From Planctomycetota bacterium (GTDB taxonomy: Bacteria; Planctomycetota; JACOTG01; JAJDCM01), in contig JAJDCM010000121.1 in NCBI GenBank assembly GCA_029260825.1, positions 1 through 41,972 of the forward strand: a stretch of 41,972 bases of DNA, given 5' to 3'. The notes under the pieces are model-generated. The model saw only the letters and a list, made by a program, of their open reading frames with translations, did no database searches and was not told where the DNA came from. Within the stretch, counting starts at the first letter, position 1, and each line of letters opens with the position of its first letter. This document shows positions 1-7,727 of the stretch, one piece after another. The position numbers and the translations under genes are program-made.

Positions 1-595
1 CACCAGCTACGCACACGAAAAAAAATGAACCCACGGTCGTTCCGCCCCGAGCGAGCGATGAGATCAGAAAAAGCGGCGACGTCGAGAGGAGCCCAACTCG
101 AGGAGCGTCAGAATCGGCATCCGCACGAAGAAGTCCTGCCAAGGGAAACAAGAAAAGCCACACCGAGGAGGCCAGGAAATACGTGGAGCAGAGATCCCTT
201 TTCAGAAACGAACCCAACGCCCCCACAAGAGCACCCAAGAACTGAAGCACGAGGACGGAGAGCAGAACGAACACAAGACTTCCCTCCGAGAGAGAGGGAG
301 CAAAGAAGGGTAGCAAGCTCCAAAGAGGGAGTCCGATAGCACCGAATATCCCCCCGAAAAAGAGGACGGAGCGGGCCAACTCCATGGAGCTTTTCGGTTC
401 CGCTCTGGTGCCCAGCAGAGGTGCACCAAAAAACGCCAGCAATATTTGAGCCTGGCAAAAAGAAAGAACCGGACCGGGTAGGTCCTCAAAAGAACCAAGG
501 AAAAACAGGGGACCAAGGAGAGAAAAGCCCGACAGGAGAAAGAAAGCGAGTAGCGGAACTCGAATCCTGCTCACCCCCGTCGAGGACAAGCTCAT
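1..595 (-). CDS. Unknown multi-pass membrane protein (partial, runs off the left edge)
   Basis: The minus strand stays open from an ATG at 595 to position 1, giving 198 residues with no stop. The ATG overlaps the ftsQ stop as ATGA, so the gene is coupled to ftsQ. The protein is very hydrophobic. Likely membrane segments lie near residues 13-34, 76-100, 106-128 and 137-155, separated by short charged loops (for example KRD near 131-133). Base use matches its neighbours. I do not recognise the family. In many bacteria ftsA or ftsZ follows ftsQ, and this protein is clearly neither. Its place suggests an envelope or division role, but that is inference only. That it is coding is well supported by the open frame, the membrane-protein composition and the overlap. 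Confidence 0.72.
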   Translation of the reverse strand, partial: MSLSSTGVSRIRVPLLAFFLLSGFSLLGPLFFLGSFEDLPGPVLSFCQAQILLAFFGAPLLGTRAEPKSSMELARSVLFFGGIFGAIGLPLWSLLPFFAPSLSEGSLVFVLLSVLVLQFLGALVGALGSFLKRDLCSTYFLASSVWLFLFPLAGLLRADADSDAPRVGLLSTSPLFLISSLARGGTTVGSFFFVCVAG

Positions 596-1494
596 CCGGT
601 CGAAGCCGAGGGCTCATCTGGCTCCACCAGCAACTCGCCGAGGTGAAGCTTGATTGCCGCCACGTTTTGAAGGGACGGAAATGCCTGAACAGCTTTCCTC
701 ACCATGGCAACCTTCTGGACAGGATCAAGCTCGTGAGGATGGACCGAATGATTGACCCGTCCCCAGTGAACAGGAACACCAACGTTCGTGGTCAAGACCA
801 CTTCGCTGCTGCTGGGATCGATCCGACCATCGTAGTTACTCACATCAATCTCAAGTACATGAAGCCTGGGGAACAGCGACGAATTGTGCCATTCGTAAAG
901 ATCAAGAGCCAGGCTTGCACCCGCCGCCACCGCACGATCAGCAAAGTCGTGGGCCGGCAGATCCGGGGCATCTCCGCGAACACCGATGATCATGGGCAAA
1001 GGGTACGGGAAGGACTCGGGCGGATCCGTCAAATAGCCCGGGAGTCGCAGCCCCTTCCGATCGACAAGGTAATACCGAGGATTGGAACGATCGTCGACTC
1101 TCACCAGAGCTATCGGCTTCCGAAGCTTGACCCCGACTTGAACCTGGTCGGGATAAACTCGCTCGCCCTGGGTGATGTCCTCGACCCACGGACTATCAAG
1201 GAGCGACATCCGCACAAAGTCGAGAAGGTCCGGCTTGAAGATGCTGAACGAGGACGGTACCGATTGACGGACCGAATCCACGATCTGCCCATTGACCCAC
1301 GACGGGCAGGCAGCAACCTCAAAAGCCTGAGGCCGAACCATATGGCGCTCAATTTTTTGTGATCTCGCCTGCATCCGGCTGAAAATCATGACGGAAACGA
1401 TGGAAAGAAGGACCACCGTGGTGATTCGGATCAGGGTTGCTCGATCAAAAAACTGCGCAAGCTTTTCGCCTGCGCGAGCCAGGAATTCCTTCAT
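592..1494 (-). CDS. ftsQ: Cell division protein FtsQ/DivIB
   Basis: A 300-residue protein with a short basic cytoplasmic N-terminus, one membrane segment near residues 20-40, and an extracytoplasmic region fitting a POTRA plus beta domain (residues about 60-290). The stretch with SPWVEDI, YPDQVQVGV and RKPIALV is typical of FtsQ/DivIB, as is the following YYLVDRKG. FtsQ links early and late divisome proteins and binds FtsL and FtsB; the FtsL candidate is upstream in this cluster. The ATG at 1494 was taken because it precedes the membrane segment, although its ribosome-binding site is weak. The stop overlaps the next membrane protein gene. The family diverges strongly in sequence, so the call rests on topology, motif spacing and position. 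Confidence 0.85.
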   Translation of the reverse strand: MKEFLARAGEKLAQFFDRATLIRITTVVLLSIVSVMIFSRMQARSQKIERHMVRPQAFEVAACPSWVNGQIVDSVRQSVPSSFSIFKPDLLDFVRMSLLDSPWVEDITQGERVYPDQVQVGVKLRKPIALVRVDDRSNPRYYLVDRKGLRLPGYLTDPPESFPYPLPMIIGVRGDAPDLPAHDFADRAVAAGASLALDLYEWHNSSLFPRLHVLEIDVSNYDGRIDPSSSEVVLTTNVGVPVHWGRVNHSVHPHELDPVQKVAMVRKAVQAFPSLQNVAAIKLHLGELLVEPDEPSASTG

Positions 1495-1629
1495 GAATCA
1501 CACGCCTGACTCAATTCGACACGATGGTCAAAGAGTCTGCCTGTGGGGCTGAACGGACTCACCCGAGCAACGCTCAGCCCCCCGAACGCAAGTTGGTTGC
1601 TGATGCAGCAATTACGGTCGATCAAGTCG

Positions 1630-1893
1630 CTAGATCTTGATGGTCGATTTACTGCTTTCGACAAACTTCTTATCGCTTTTTTCCGACCGATCGCTGGCAC
1701 CAGCAATCGCAACCCGCTCATCGAAGTCTTCGAGGAAAAGTTCGAAGGTGGATACGATGCTCTGATATAGGTTGCGATCGATCGTGACATCTTTGCCGGC
1801 CTTAGCGAGTTCAAGCTGTTGGTTCAACAGGTTGACGGTCACCCTTACCGGGTGCAGTCTTCGATAGATGAATTTACCAACGTCGCCCTCCAT
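1630..1893 (-). CDS. Small protein of unknown function inside the dcw cluster
   Basis: An 87-residue ORF between murB and ftsQ. The ATG at 1893 is chosen because a strong ribosome-binding site (AAGGAGG) sits about six bases upstream; an open frame extends to 1956 without such a signal. The protein has no membrane segment. Residues about 15-60 look helical and amphipathic, with NLLNQQLELAKAG and TFELFLEDFDERV. The C-terminus is charged and Ser/Lys rich (residues 68-87). I do not recognise it. It could be a small divisome adaptor or an unrelated passenger. It is separated from ftsQ by 135 bases and from murB by about 255 bases, so it may have its own promoter, though I could not pick a convincing one. 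Confidence 0.72.
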   Translation of the reverse strand: MEGDVGKFIYRRLHPVRVTVNLLNQQLELAKAGKDVTIDRNLYQSIVSTFELFLEDFDERVAIAGASDRSEKSDKKFVESSKSTIKI

Positions 1894-2148
1894 GGCACCC
1901 TCCTTATAGATCGTGAATCTCCAAATCAACGACGGGGCTAGCAAGAGGGAATCCAAGGGAGTTAGGACAAGTCAAAAGTTCGGTTGATGAGAGTCAACGA
2001 TGGGTTTTATAACCGCCCTAGCCCGGCGCCCTCCGAGCCTGGATCAATCCTACCACAGCGTCCAACCGGGTCTCCATAAAAAAGAAGGTGCGCTCAAGAA
2101 CAATCATCGGCGGGAAAGTGGACATGTTGATCAGGGAGACAGGCGCAA

Positions 2149-3033
2149 CTACGGCCACACCTTGACTTCCAGCTTGAGCTCGGTTTGGAATCGTTCGTTG
2201 ATTTCTTTTCTGACCCGGCTCATCAGTTCCAGAACTTGCCCGGCGGTTGCTCCGCCCTCGTGCACGATGAAGTTCGCGTGCTTTCTTGAAACCCGGGCCA
2301 TACCAACCGTTAACCCTTTCAAGCCGGCCTCATCGATCATGGCTGCGGCCGCCTTCCCGCCAGGATTCCGAAAGATGCACCCGGCGCTACGAAGTGCGAG
2401 TGGCTGTGAAAGAGACTTTCGCGCAGCGATCTCCTTGGCGCGTTGCTGCAAGGAAAACACGTCCTCCTCACCCAGTTCGAAGCAGCAAGAAACCACCACT
2501 CCCCCTCGAAGATCCGTCGATCGATAGGTTGGATTCAACTCCTCCCTGGTGAGCTCGACCATTTCACCGCCGGGTAGGACGACAAGAACGGTGGCCAGGC
2601 AATCGGTGATTTCTCCGAACTGCCCACCGCAGTTCATCGCAACGGCGCCCCCGACCGTGCCCGGAATCCCTGACAACCCTTCAAGCCCGGCTAGACCGTG
2701 GGAAATCGACCAGGAAACGAGCCGGGGAAGTTTCGTCCCCGCGCTGACCGTCACCTTTCGCCCGTCCCGACCCAGCTCCTGCATTTCCCCCAGATGAATG
2801 ACCGGACGATCCTCCCGATCCGGGCCGATGATGAGGTTTGTCCCCCCTCCCAGAATCAACCACTCCCGCCCTTGAGATGCCAGATAACCGAGAAAATCCT
2901 GGAGCTCAAGAGCCGTTCGAGGCTGGAAAAAACACGAGGATTCCCCCCCGACACGCATCGATGTTCGATGCGCGAGACGAACCCCTGAGCTGATTCGATC
3001 AGCCCATGGCTTGAGCAAGAAGTCGGGTAACAC
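2149..3033 (-). CDS. murB: UDP-N-acetylenolpyruvoylglucosamine reductase MurB
   Basis: FAD-dependent reductase that converts UDP-GlcNAc-enolpyruvate to UDP-MurNAc in the cytoplasm, the committed step to muropeptide synthesis. The 294-residue protein shows the FAD-binding core with LILGGGTNLI (near 60-70), GLSGIPGTVGGAVAMNCGG (near 120-138), and the C-terminal domain with SAGCIFRNPGG and AAMIDEAGLKG, followed by SRKHANFIVH. These are hallmark MurB motifs; the Ser and Glu-side catalytic region is present. The GTG start at 3033 overlaps murC by 35 bases and is supported by AGGAGA eight bases upstream. Length fits the shorter (type II) MurB group without the extra Tyr-loop region. Confidence 0.96.
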   Translation of the reverse strand: MLPDFLLKPWADRISSGVRLAHRTSMRVGGESSCFFQPRTALELQDFLGYLASQGREWLILGGGTNLIIGPDREDRPVIHLGEMQELGRDGRKVTVSAGTKLPRLVSWSISHGLAGLEGLSGIPGTVGGAVAMNCGGQFGEITDCLATVLVVLPGGEMVELTREELNPTYRSTDLRGGVVVSCCFELGEEDVFSLQQRAKEIAARKSLSQPLALRSAGCIFRNPGGKAAAAMIDEAGLKGLTVGMARVSRKHANFIVHEGGATAGQVLELMSRVRKEINERFQTELKLEVKVWP

Positions 3034-4462
3034 GAGTTACATCTCCTGCACCGAGTGCCAGAACCACATCCGGGGGCACTACTCGCTTTGTCAGATAATC
3101 AACGATTGCTTCGTGACTGGGGAGAAAGACCGATTCTCCTCCTTGCTCGAGAATTCTCCGGGACAGTGCAACGCTCTCCCGGATCAGGGTGTCCCCGACG
3201 TCGGATTCACGGCCCCCATACGTCCGGCAGACGATGACCTGATCAGCTTGGGCCAATTCGGTGGCGAACTCATCTCGAAACGCGCTGACTCGGCTCGGGA
3301 GATGAGGCTCGAAGACGACCCAAATCCTTTGGCCGCAAAAGCACTCCCGGGCTGTCTTCAGGGCGGCCCTCACCTCGGTGGGATGATGGGCATAGTCATC
3401 CACAAGAAGAACCTCACGAGTCGCTTCCACGGACTCGAATCGCCGATCGACTCCCTGAAACGTGGAAAGCCCCTCTGAAATCGCGGCTTGACTCACTCCC
3501 AGATCATGAAGCAAAGCTGCCGCCGCCAGAGCATTCATGGCGTTGTGGCCCCCCGGAATCGCAAGCGAAAGCGGAATGCGCGCTCCCGACGCCGGATGTT
3601 CGGCCTGAAAGGAATAGAGGCCGCGACGCTGATGAATCGCCCCCATCCGCCAATCCGCCCCCGGGGATTGACCAAATGTCATGACCCGGAACGGCAAGAG
3701 ATGGGATGTCAACGCGGTTCGGAGATAGTCAGGGACCACAAGAACTCCACCCGGGCGAATCTGTCTCACGAACTCTCGGAAAGCCTCGATGATTTCGCGG
3801 ATTCCGCCCCGATAGAAGTCAAGGTGCTCCGCCTCGACATTCGTGATGATGGCAGCCCGGGGGCGCAGGTGAAGAAACGAGCGATTGTATTCACAAGCTT
3901 CGGCAACAAAGAGCTTCCCTCGACCCGACGCAGCGTTCCCACCAAGATCTGGAATAGCTCCCCCCACGAGGAAGGAAGGATCTCGGCCGGAGCGAACCAG
4001 GCAATGAGCCACCATCGCCGTGGTTGTCGTCTTCCCGTGGGTCCCGGCAACCACGACTCCGTCGTGAGCTTGGACCAGCTCTCCCAGCACTTCCGCGTAG
4101 GTTTGAACCGGGATCCCTCGCCGCTCGGCTTCCCGAAGTTCAGGACTATTCGCTGCTACCGCAGCAGAATGAACGAGCCTGTCCGCATCGGGAGGCACAT
4201 GTTCGGGCCGATGTCCGAGCCACACGGACATTCCCTGTTTCCGGAGCAAACGGGTTCGATCGGTTTCCGCACGATCTGTCCCGCTGATCCTTGCCCCGAG
4301 TTCATGGAGAATCCGGGCCAGACCCGACATCCCGCTGCCACCGATCCCGACAAGATGGACGTTCTTACCCAACCAGCTGGATTCCGGCTTACGAGATCCA
4401 CGGCTTGTCTTGCGCCCTTCCCGCACCGGCCTTCCTGATCTTTCCTTCCTCAGCCTCAACAA
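2999..4462 (-). CDS. murC: UDP-N-acetylmuramate--L-alanine ligase MurC
   Basis: ATP-dependent ligase that adds L-Ala to UDP-MurNAc. The 487-residue protein has an N-terminal nucleotide-binding motif GIGGSGMSG (39-47), the ATP loop GTHGKTTTT (140-148), the metal-site region TNVEAEHLDFY, and the C-terminal DDYAHHPTEV motif of the MurC subgroup. The N-terminus carries about 30 extra basic residues (RKERSGRPVREGRK) before the Rossmann fold. The TTG start at 4462 overlaps murG by seven bases, with AGGAG about ten bases upstream. A later internal start would remove only the basic extension and is possible. It lies between murG and murB in the same transcription unit. Confidence 0.96.
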   Translation of the reverse strand: MLRLRKERSGRPVREGRKTSRGSRKPESSWLGKNVHLVGIGGSGMSGLARILHELGARISGTDRAETDRTRLLRKQGMSVWLGHRPEHVPPDADRLVHSAAVAANSPELREAERRGIPVQTYAEVLGELVQAHDGVVVAGTHGKTTTTAMVAHCLVRSGRDPSFLVGGAIPDLGGNAASGRGKLFVAEACEYNRSFLHLRPRAAIITNVEAEHLDFYRGGIREIIEAFREFVRQIRPGGVLVVPDYLRTALTSHLLPFRVMTFGQSPGADWRMGAIHQRRGLYSFQAEHPASGARIPLSLAIPGGHNAMNALAAAALLHDLGVSQAAISEGLSTFQGVDRRFESVEATREVLLVDDYAHHPTEVRAALKTARECFCGQRIWVVFEPHLPSRVSAFRDEFATELAQADQVIVCRTYGGRESDVGDTLIRESVALSRRILEQGGESVFLPSHEAIVDYLTKRVVPPDVVLALGAGDVTRVTRLLAQAMG

Positions 4463-5649
4463 AGTCTACTCTCCTGTCGACGGCCCAAGGATGAGGAAAC
4501 GTTCTCTCGCTTTCCCTCTTCCATCATTAATTGAGAAAGCTCATCGGCCAGTGCGCCTGCTGCTGTCCGTTCAGGTCGGAAACTCTCCGCACGCTCCACC
4601 ATGCTCTGCATCGCGTCGGGGTTCAAGAGGAGTCTGACGACTTTGGAAAGCACTATCGTTCCGGTCAACTCTCGTTCGGAAATGATCCGGGCACATCCCC
4701 GACGCTCCAGGACACGGGCATTATGATGCTGATGCTGATCACGATGCCAGGGATAGGGAACGAGCACCGAGGGAACCGCTGCCGCCTCCAGCTCGGAGAC
4801 CGTGGTGCCTCCGGCTCGAGAGAGAACAAGATCACTGGCCCCATAAACCGCCCCCATCGAGGGCGCAAAATCATGGACCTTCGCCAAAACCCCGGAGGCC
4901 GCGTAGGACTCCCGACATTTTTCCTGATCCCTGACTCCGGTGACATGGATCACTTGAAGCGAAGAATTCAGGGAAGAAAGTCGGGGGGCCGCATCCATCA
5001 TCGCTTGATTGATCGATCGTGCACCCTGGCTACCTCCGAGTACGGTCAGCGTCCGACGATTCGAGTCGAGTCCGAGTTGAGCGAGGGAAGCAAGCCGCTC
5101 TTTTCTTTCCGTGCACGGCCTCAGAGGATTTCCCAGAACCCGAACGTCAACCCTTGCAGAAAGAGGACTGACCAGAGGTAAACTTGCGTAAACCCGATCG
5201 CTAAAACGAGCCAACAACCGGGTGGCGCGTCCGGCGACCGCATTCTGCTCGAGCAGAACGACCGGAATTCGGCGCCGCACAAAAGACGCAAGCACGGGCC
5301 CAAGAGAAACCCCTCCCCCCAGCCCGATGACCAGCGCCGGCCGGTTGCGCCCACTGACCTCACGGAGAGATCGGAGGAAGGAAGTCGTGACCGAAACGGA
5401 CGCTCCAAGAGCCCCCCACCGTGGGCGACGAAGGCCCAGGGACACGGACGGGAATTCCGTCGAGTCCAGGAACCGGCTCTCGATCTCTCGACCGCAGGTC
5501 AAAAAGAGAGGCTCCACGTGAGGGTCCATGGAAACGAGGGCCTCGGCGAGGGCGACTCCCGGAGCTAGATGCCCTCCGGTGCCCCCACCTGCAAAAATGA
5601 CCTTTCGTCGCGAGACCGTCTCTGGAGTTGCGGCGATGCCTGGCTTCAA
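4456..5649 (-). CDS. murG: Lipid II synthase MurG (UDP-GlcNAc transferase)
   Basis: Peripheral membrane glycosyltransferase that adds GlcNAc to lipid I, forming lipid II. The 397-residue GT-B protein has the N-terminal GGGTGGHLAPG loop (near 21-31), a second Gly-rich loop (IGLGGGVSLGP), LLEQNAVAGRATR, the C-domain loop TVLGGSQGARSIN, and the donor-binding region SRAGGTTVSELEAAAVP. The start is a TTG at 5649 that overlaps the upstream gene's stop as TTGA; no good ribosome-binding site is visible, so translational coupling is likely. About 12 residues precede the first strand. The C-terminus has a short polar tail beyond the usual end. Transcribed after the LysM gene and before murC. Confidence 0.96.
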   Translation of the reverse strand: MKPGIAATPETVSRRKVIFAGGGTGGHLAPGVALAEALVSMDPHVEPLFLTCGREIESRFLDSTEFPSVSLGLRRPRWGALGASVSVTTSFLRSLREVSGRNRPALVIGLGGGVSLGPVLASFVRRRIPVVLLEQNAVAGRATRLLARFSDRVYASLPLVSPLSARVDVRVLGNPLRPCTERKERLASLAQLGLDSNRRTLTVLGGSQGARSINQAMMDAAPRLSSLNSSLQVIHVTGVRDQEKCRESYAASGVLAKVHDFAPSMGAVYGASDLVLSRAGGTTVSELEAAAVPSVLVPYPWHRDQHQHHNARVLERRGCARIISERELTGTIVLSKVVRLLLNPDAMQSMVERAESFRPERTAAGALADELSQLMMEEGKRENVSSSLGRRQESRLC

Positions 5650-6365
5650 GGCTTGTTCGGCACTTGGATTTCTTGACCTTCGCGAAGGCTCTCGGGGCGG
5701 GAAAGAACGCCTCGATTCATGGCATAGATGGTCTGCCAGCTGTTCGAATCATTGAGAAACTTTTTGGCCAACCCGGAGAGAGTATCGCCCTTTCGAACCG
5801 TATAGCTCCTGGTTCCGACCGACTTCTTTTCTTTCCGTTTCTGGTTCTTGGATTGCCCCTTCTTCTCCGCAAGATCGCGCAACCTCGACTCGGGAGCAGT
5901 CTTCTTCGATGAAGGAATGTGGATCACTTTCCCGAGCTGAAGACGTTTGGCGCTGAGACCCGGGTTTGCATCGACGATTTCCCGATACCGATTTCCGTTG
6001 CCCAGATATTTCTTGGCAAGATCATAAAGGTTGTCACCGCTCTGAATCCGGTGCTCAAGGCTCCGGGTCGATGCCATTTGGATCGGATTCTTCCGGTTCG
6101 GAATCAGAGGAAGCTCCCGGGGCTGATCGTCCTCATCCGAGATCAAATACCAGGGCGCCGCACCCACGGTGAATGGTTCTCCTTTTCCTGGCTTCCCTTC
6201 GGAGTCCTCATTGTGGGATTTCGAGATCCGATTGGGCTCTTCCTGAGCCAGCACCTCTCCCCGATCCAGTGGCTCTTCCGACCCGGTTCCAAAGAGCGCA
6301 AGGGCAAGAATCACGGCCACAAGCCCCGTGATCACCAAAACCCCGACCTTTTCATACTGCGTCAT
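5646..6365 (-). CDS. Membrane-anchored protein with two LysM domains
   Basis: The 239-residue protein has an N-terminal membrane anchor (residues about 7-25, VGVLVITGLVAVILALALFG), then a low-complexity linker, a first LysM domain (about 102-151, opening with HRIQSGDNLYDLAKKYLG), a Lys-rich linker (about 152-184), and a second LysM domain (about 186-236, with YTVRKGDTLSGLAKKFL). LysM domains bind GlcNAc-containing glycans such as peptidoglycan. The ATG at 6365 is favoured over an upstream in-frame TTG at 6392 because GGGGAG lies a suitable distance ahead. No catalytic domain is visible, so it is probably a wall-binding tether or scaffold. Its place between ftsW and murG, overlapping murG by four bases, suggests a septal role, which is inference. 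Confidence 0.9.
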   Translation of the reverse strand: MTQYEKVGVLVITGLVAVILALALFGTGSEEPLDRGEVLAQEEPNRISKSHNEDSEGKPGKGEPFTVGAAPWYLISDEDDQPRELPLIPNRKNPIQMASTRSLEHRIQSGDNLYDLAKKYLGNGNRYREIVDANPGLSAKRLQLGKVIHIPSSKKTAPESRLRDLAEKKGQSKNQKRKEKKSVGTRSYTVRKGDTLSGLAKKFLNDSNSWQTIYAMNRGVLSRPESLREGQEIQVPNKP

Positions 6366-6398
6366 CGACTCACTCCCCTCATGCGGGCGCAATCATGA

Positions 6399-6472
6399 AC
6401 AATCTCTTTTCCTCGCGCTTCCGCCCGGCTAGCGCTTGGTCAGCTCGATCCCAGATGAACCGAAGAGATTGT
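6399..6472 (-). repeat. Long-range inverted repeat between ftsW and the LysM gene
   Basis: The 113-base gap between ftsW and the LysM gene holds perfect 10-base arms ACAATCTCTT (6399-6408) and AAGAGATTGT (6463-6472). Nested inside are GCGCT (6415-6419) and AGCGC (6431-6435). In the transcript this could form a two-layer stem. No run of U follows, so it is not a classic terminator. It could be an mRNA stability or processing element, or a partial attenuator. Confidence 0.5.
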
Positions 6473-6478
6473 AGGTTT

Positions 6479-7720
6479 CTAATCCTCTTCTTCGTACTCT
6501 TCTTCTACTTCGTATTCTTCCTCTTCCCACTCCTCTTCTTCGTCCTCCCATTCCTCATCGTCGTCAAGCTCCCCTTCTTCCAGGGTCGCCCCTTCTTCCA
6601 AAAGGACTCCTCCCGACGGATCGGACGCTCGCGCGATCGAAACCAGGATGCCCGCCCCGGCATAGAGAGTCAGAAGCAGAGATCCTCCCGCACTGATGAA
6701 GGGAAGAGAAATACCTTTGGTCGGAACCGATGCGGTAATCACGGCAATGTTGGTGGCGGCCTGAAGCCCCACCAGCAACGTGATCCCGATTGCCATGTAG
6801 AACCCGAGGGAGTCCCGGGCTGACAGCGCAATGCGGAGCCCAAGCGTCACAAGGAGAAGGAACAGGAAGATCACAGCCGTCGTTCCGACAAACCCCATCT
6901 CCTCTCCAAGGAGGGAGAAGATAAAATCGGAAGTTCGCTCCGGAAGAAAGTAAAGCTTCTCGCGCCCCGCTCCGAGCCCGACCCCGGTCCACCCTCCCGA
7001 CCCCAGGGCAAGGAGAGATTGACGGAGCTGATAGGAGCCCATTGGATCCCGAAATCCACTGAATCGGGCTTGAATATGATCGAATCGGGTGAGCATGAAA
7101 ACGAGGAAGAGGGGCAACGCCACCGCGACCATGGGAACCATGTGCCGCACTCGAATGCCGCCGATTACCGAAAGAGACAGGATGGATCCGGCAAGAAAAA
7201 GAGATGTCCCAAGATCCGGTTCAAGAGCAACGAGAAAACAAACCACCCCGATCACGACCAGGAGAGGGAGAGTTCCCCGCTTGAAATCCTCCAGGCGACC
7301 CCGGGCCATCGAAAGATACCGGGCAGTAAAAATCACCATCACCAGCTTTGCCAGCTCGGACGGCTGGAACGAAAGCGGGCCCAATCGAAACCACCGCCGC
7401 GCGCCCTTCACTTCGACTCCCAGTTGAGGAATGAGCACGAAAACCAACATGACGATGAGAATCAACAGGAGCCAACCGGACATGGCACCCAGCCAGCGGT
7501 AATCGACACGGGTGAACAGAAGAAGAACCCCCCCGGCGATGAGAGTCCACAGGATTTGTTTTTCGAAAAGCCCAAGGGACATCCCGGATCGCGGAGCCTC
7601 AAAAGCTGTCGCCGAATAGACCATGACCAACCCGATTGCGGTGAGGAGAACAACACTTCCCACATACAGGGTTGCCGCAGTTTCCGGAGACAACGGGCGC
7701 AGAAGCTTCATGCTTATCAT
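6479..7720 (-). CDS. ftsW: Lipid II flippase/polymerase of the SEDS family, FtsW
   Basis: Polytopic SEDS glycosyltransferase that polymerises lipid II with its partner penicillin-binding protein, here probably FtsI. From the ATG at 7720 the protein has 413 residues with about ten membrane segments. It shows MVYSATA in the first segment, GARRWFRLGPLSFQPSEL, DLGTSLFL, and the C-terminal KGISLPFISAGGS signature. Starts at 7735 (TTG) and 7711 (ATG) are also possible; 7720 follows GGTGAG at good spacing. The last 44 residues (6479-6613) form an almost pure Glu/Asp tail with Tyr and Trp, which is not part of the usual family. Position in a dcw cluster favours FtsW over RodA. It begins eight bases after the mraY stop. 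Confidence 0.94.
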   Translation of the reverse strand: MISMKLLRPLSPETAATLYVGSVVLLTAIGLVMVYSATAFEAPRSGMSLGLFEKQILWTLIAGGVLLLFTRVDYRWLGAMSGWLLLILIVMLVFVLIPQLGVEVKGARRWFRLGPLSFQPSELAKLVMVIFTARYLSMARGRLEDFKRGTLPLLVVIGVVCFLVALEPDLGTSLFLAGSILSLSVIGGIRVRHMVPMVAVALPLFLVFMLTRFDHIQARFSGFRDPMGSYQLRQSLLALGSGGWTGVGLGAGREKLYFLPERTSDFIFSLLGEEMGFVGTTAVIFLFLLLVTLGLRIALSARDSLGFYMAIGITLLVGLQAATNIAVITASVPTKGISLPFISAGGSLLLTLYAGAGILVSIARASDPSGGVLLEEGATLEEGELDDDEEWEDEEEEWEEEEYEVEEEYEEED

Positions 7721-7727
7721 CAACCGC

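Noticed and set aside
108..516. Two minus-strand open frames rich in Ser, Leu and Cys
   Set aside because: They are out of frame with the unclosed membrane-protein frame starting at 595, which has better composition and an ATGA link to ftsQ.
421..1362. Long plus-strand open frame (313 codons)
   Set aside because: It lies opposite ftsQ and the following membrane protein gene, has an Arg/His/Pro-rich product with no domain, and is a shadow of the high-GC coding strand.
1983..1998. GTTGA-N6-TCAAC as a second Rrf2 operator
   Set aside because: The spacer is two bases shorter than in the suf operator and the outer bases do not match; no promoter lies next to it.
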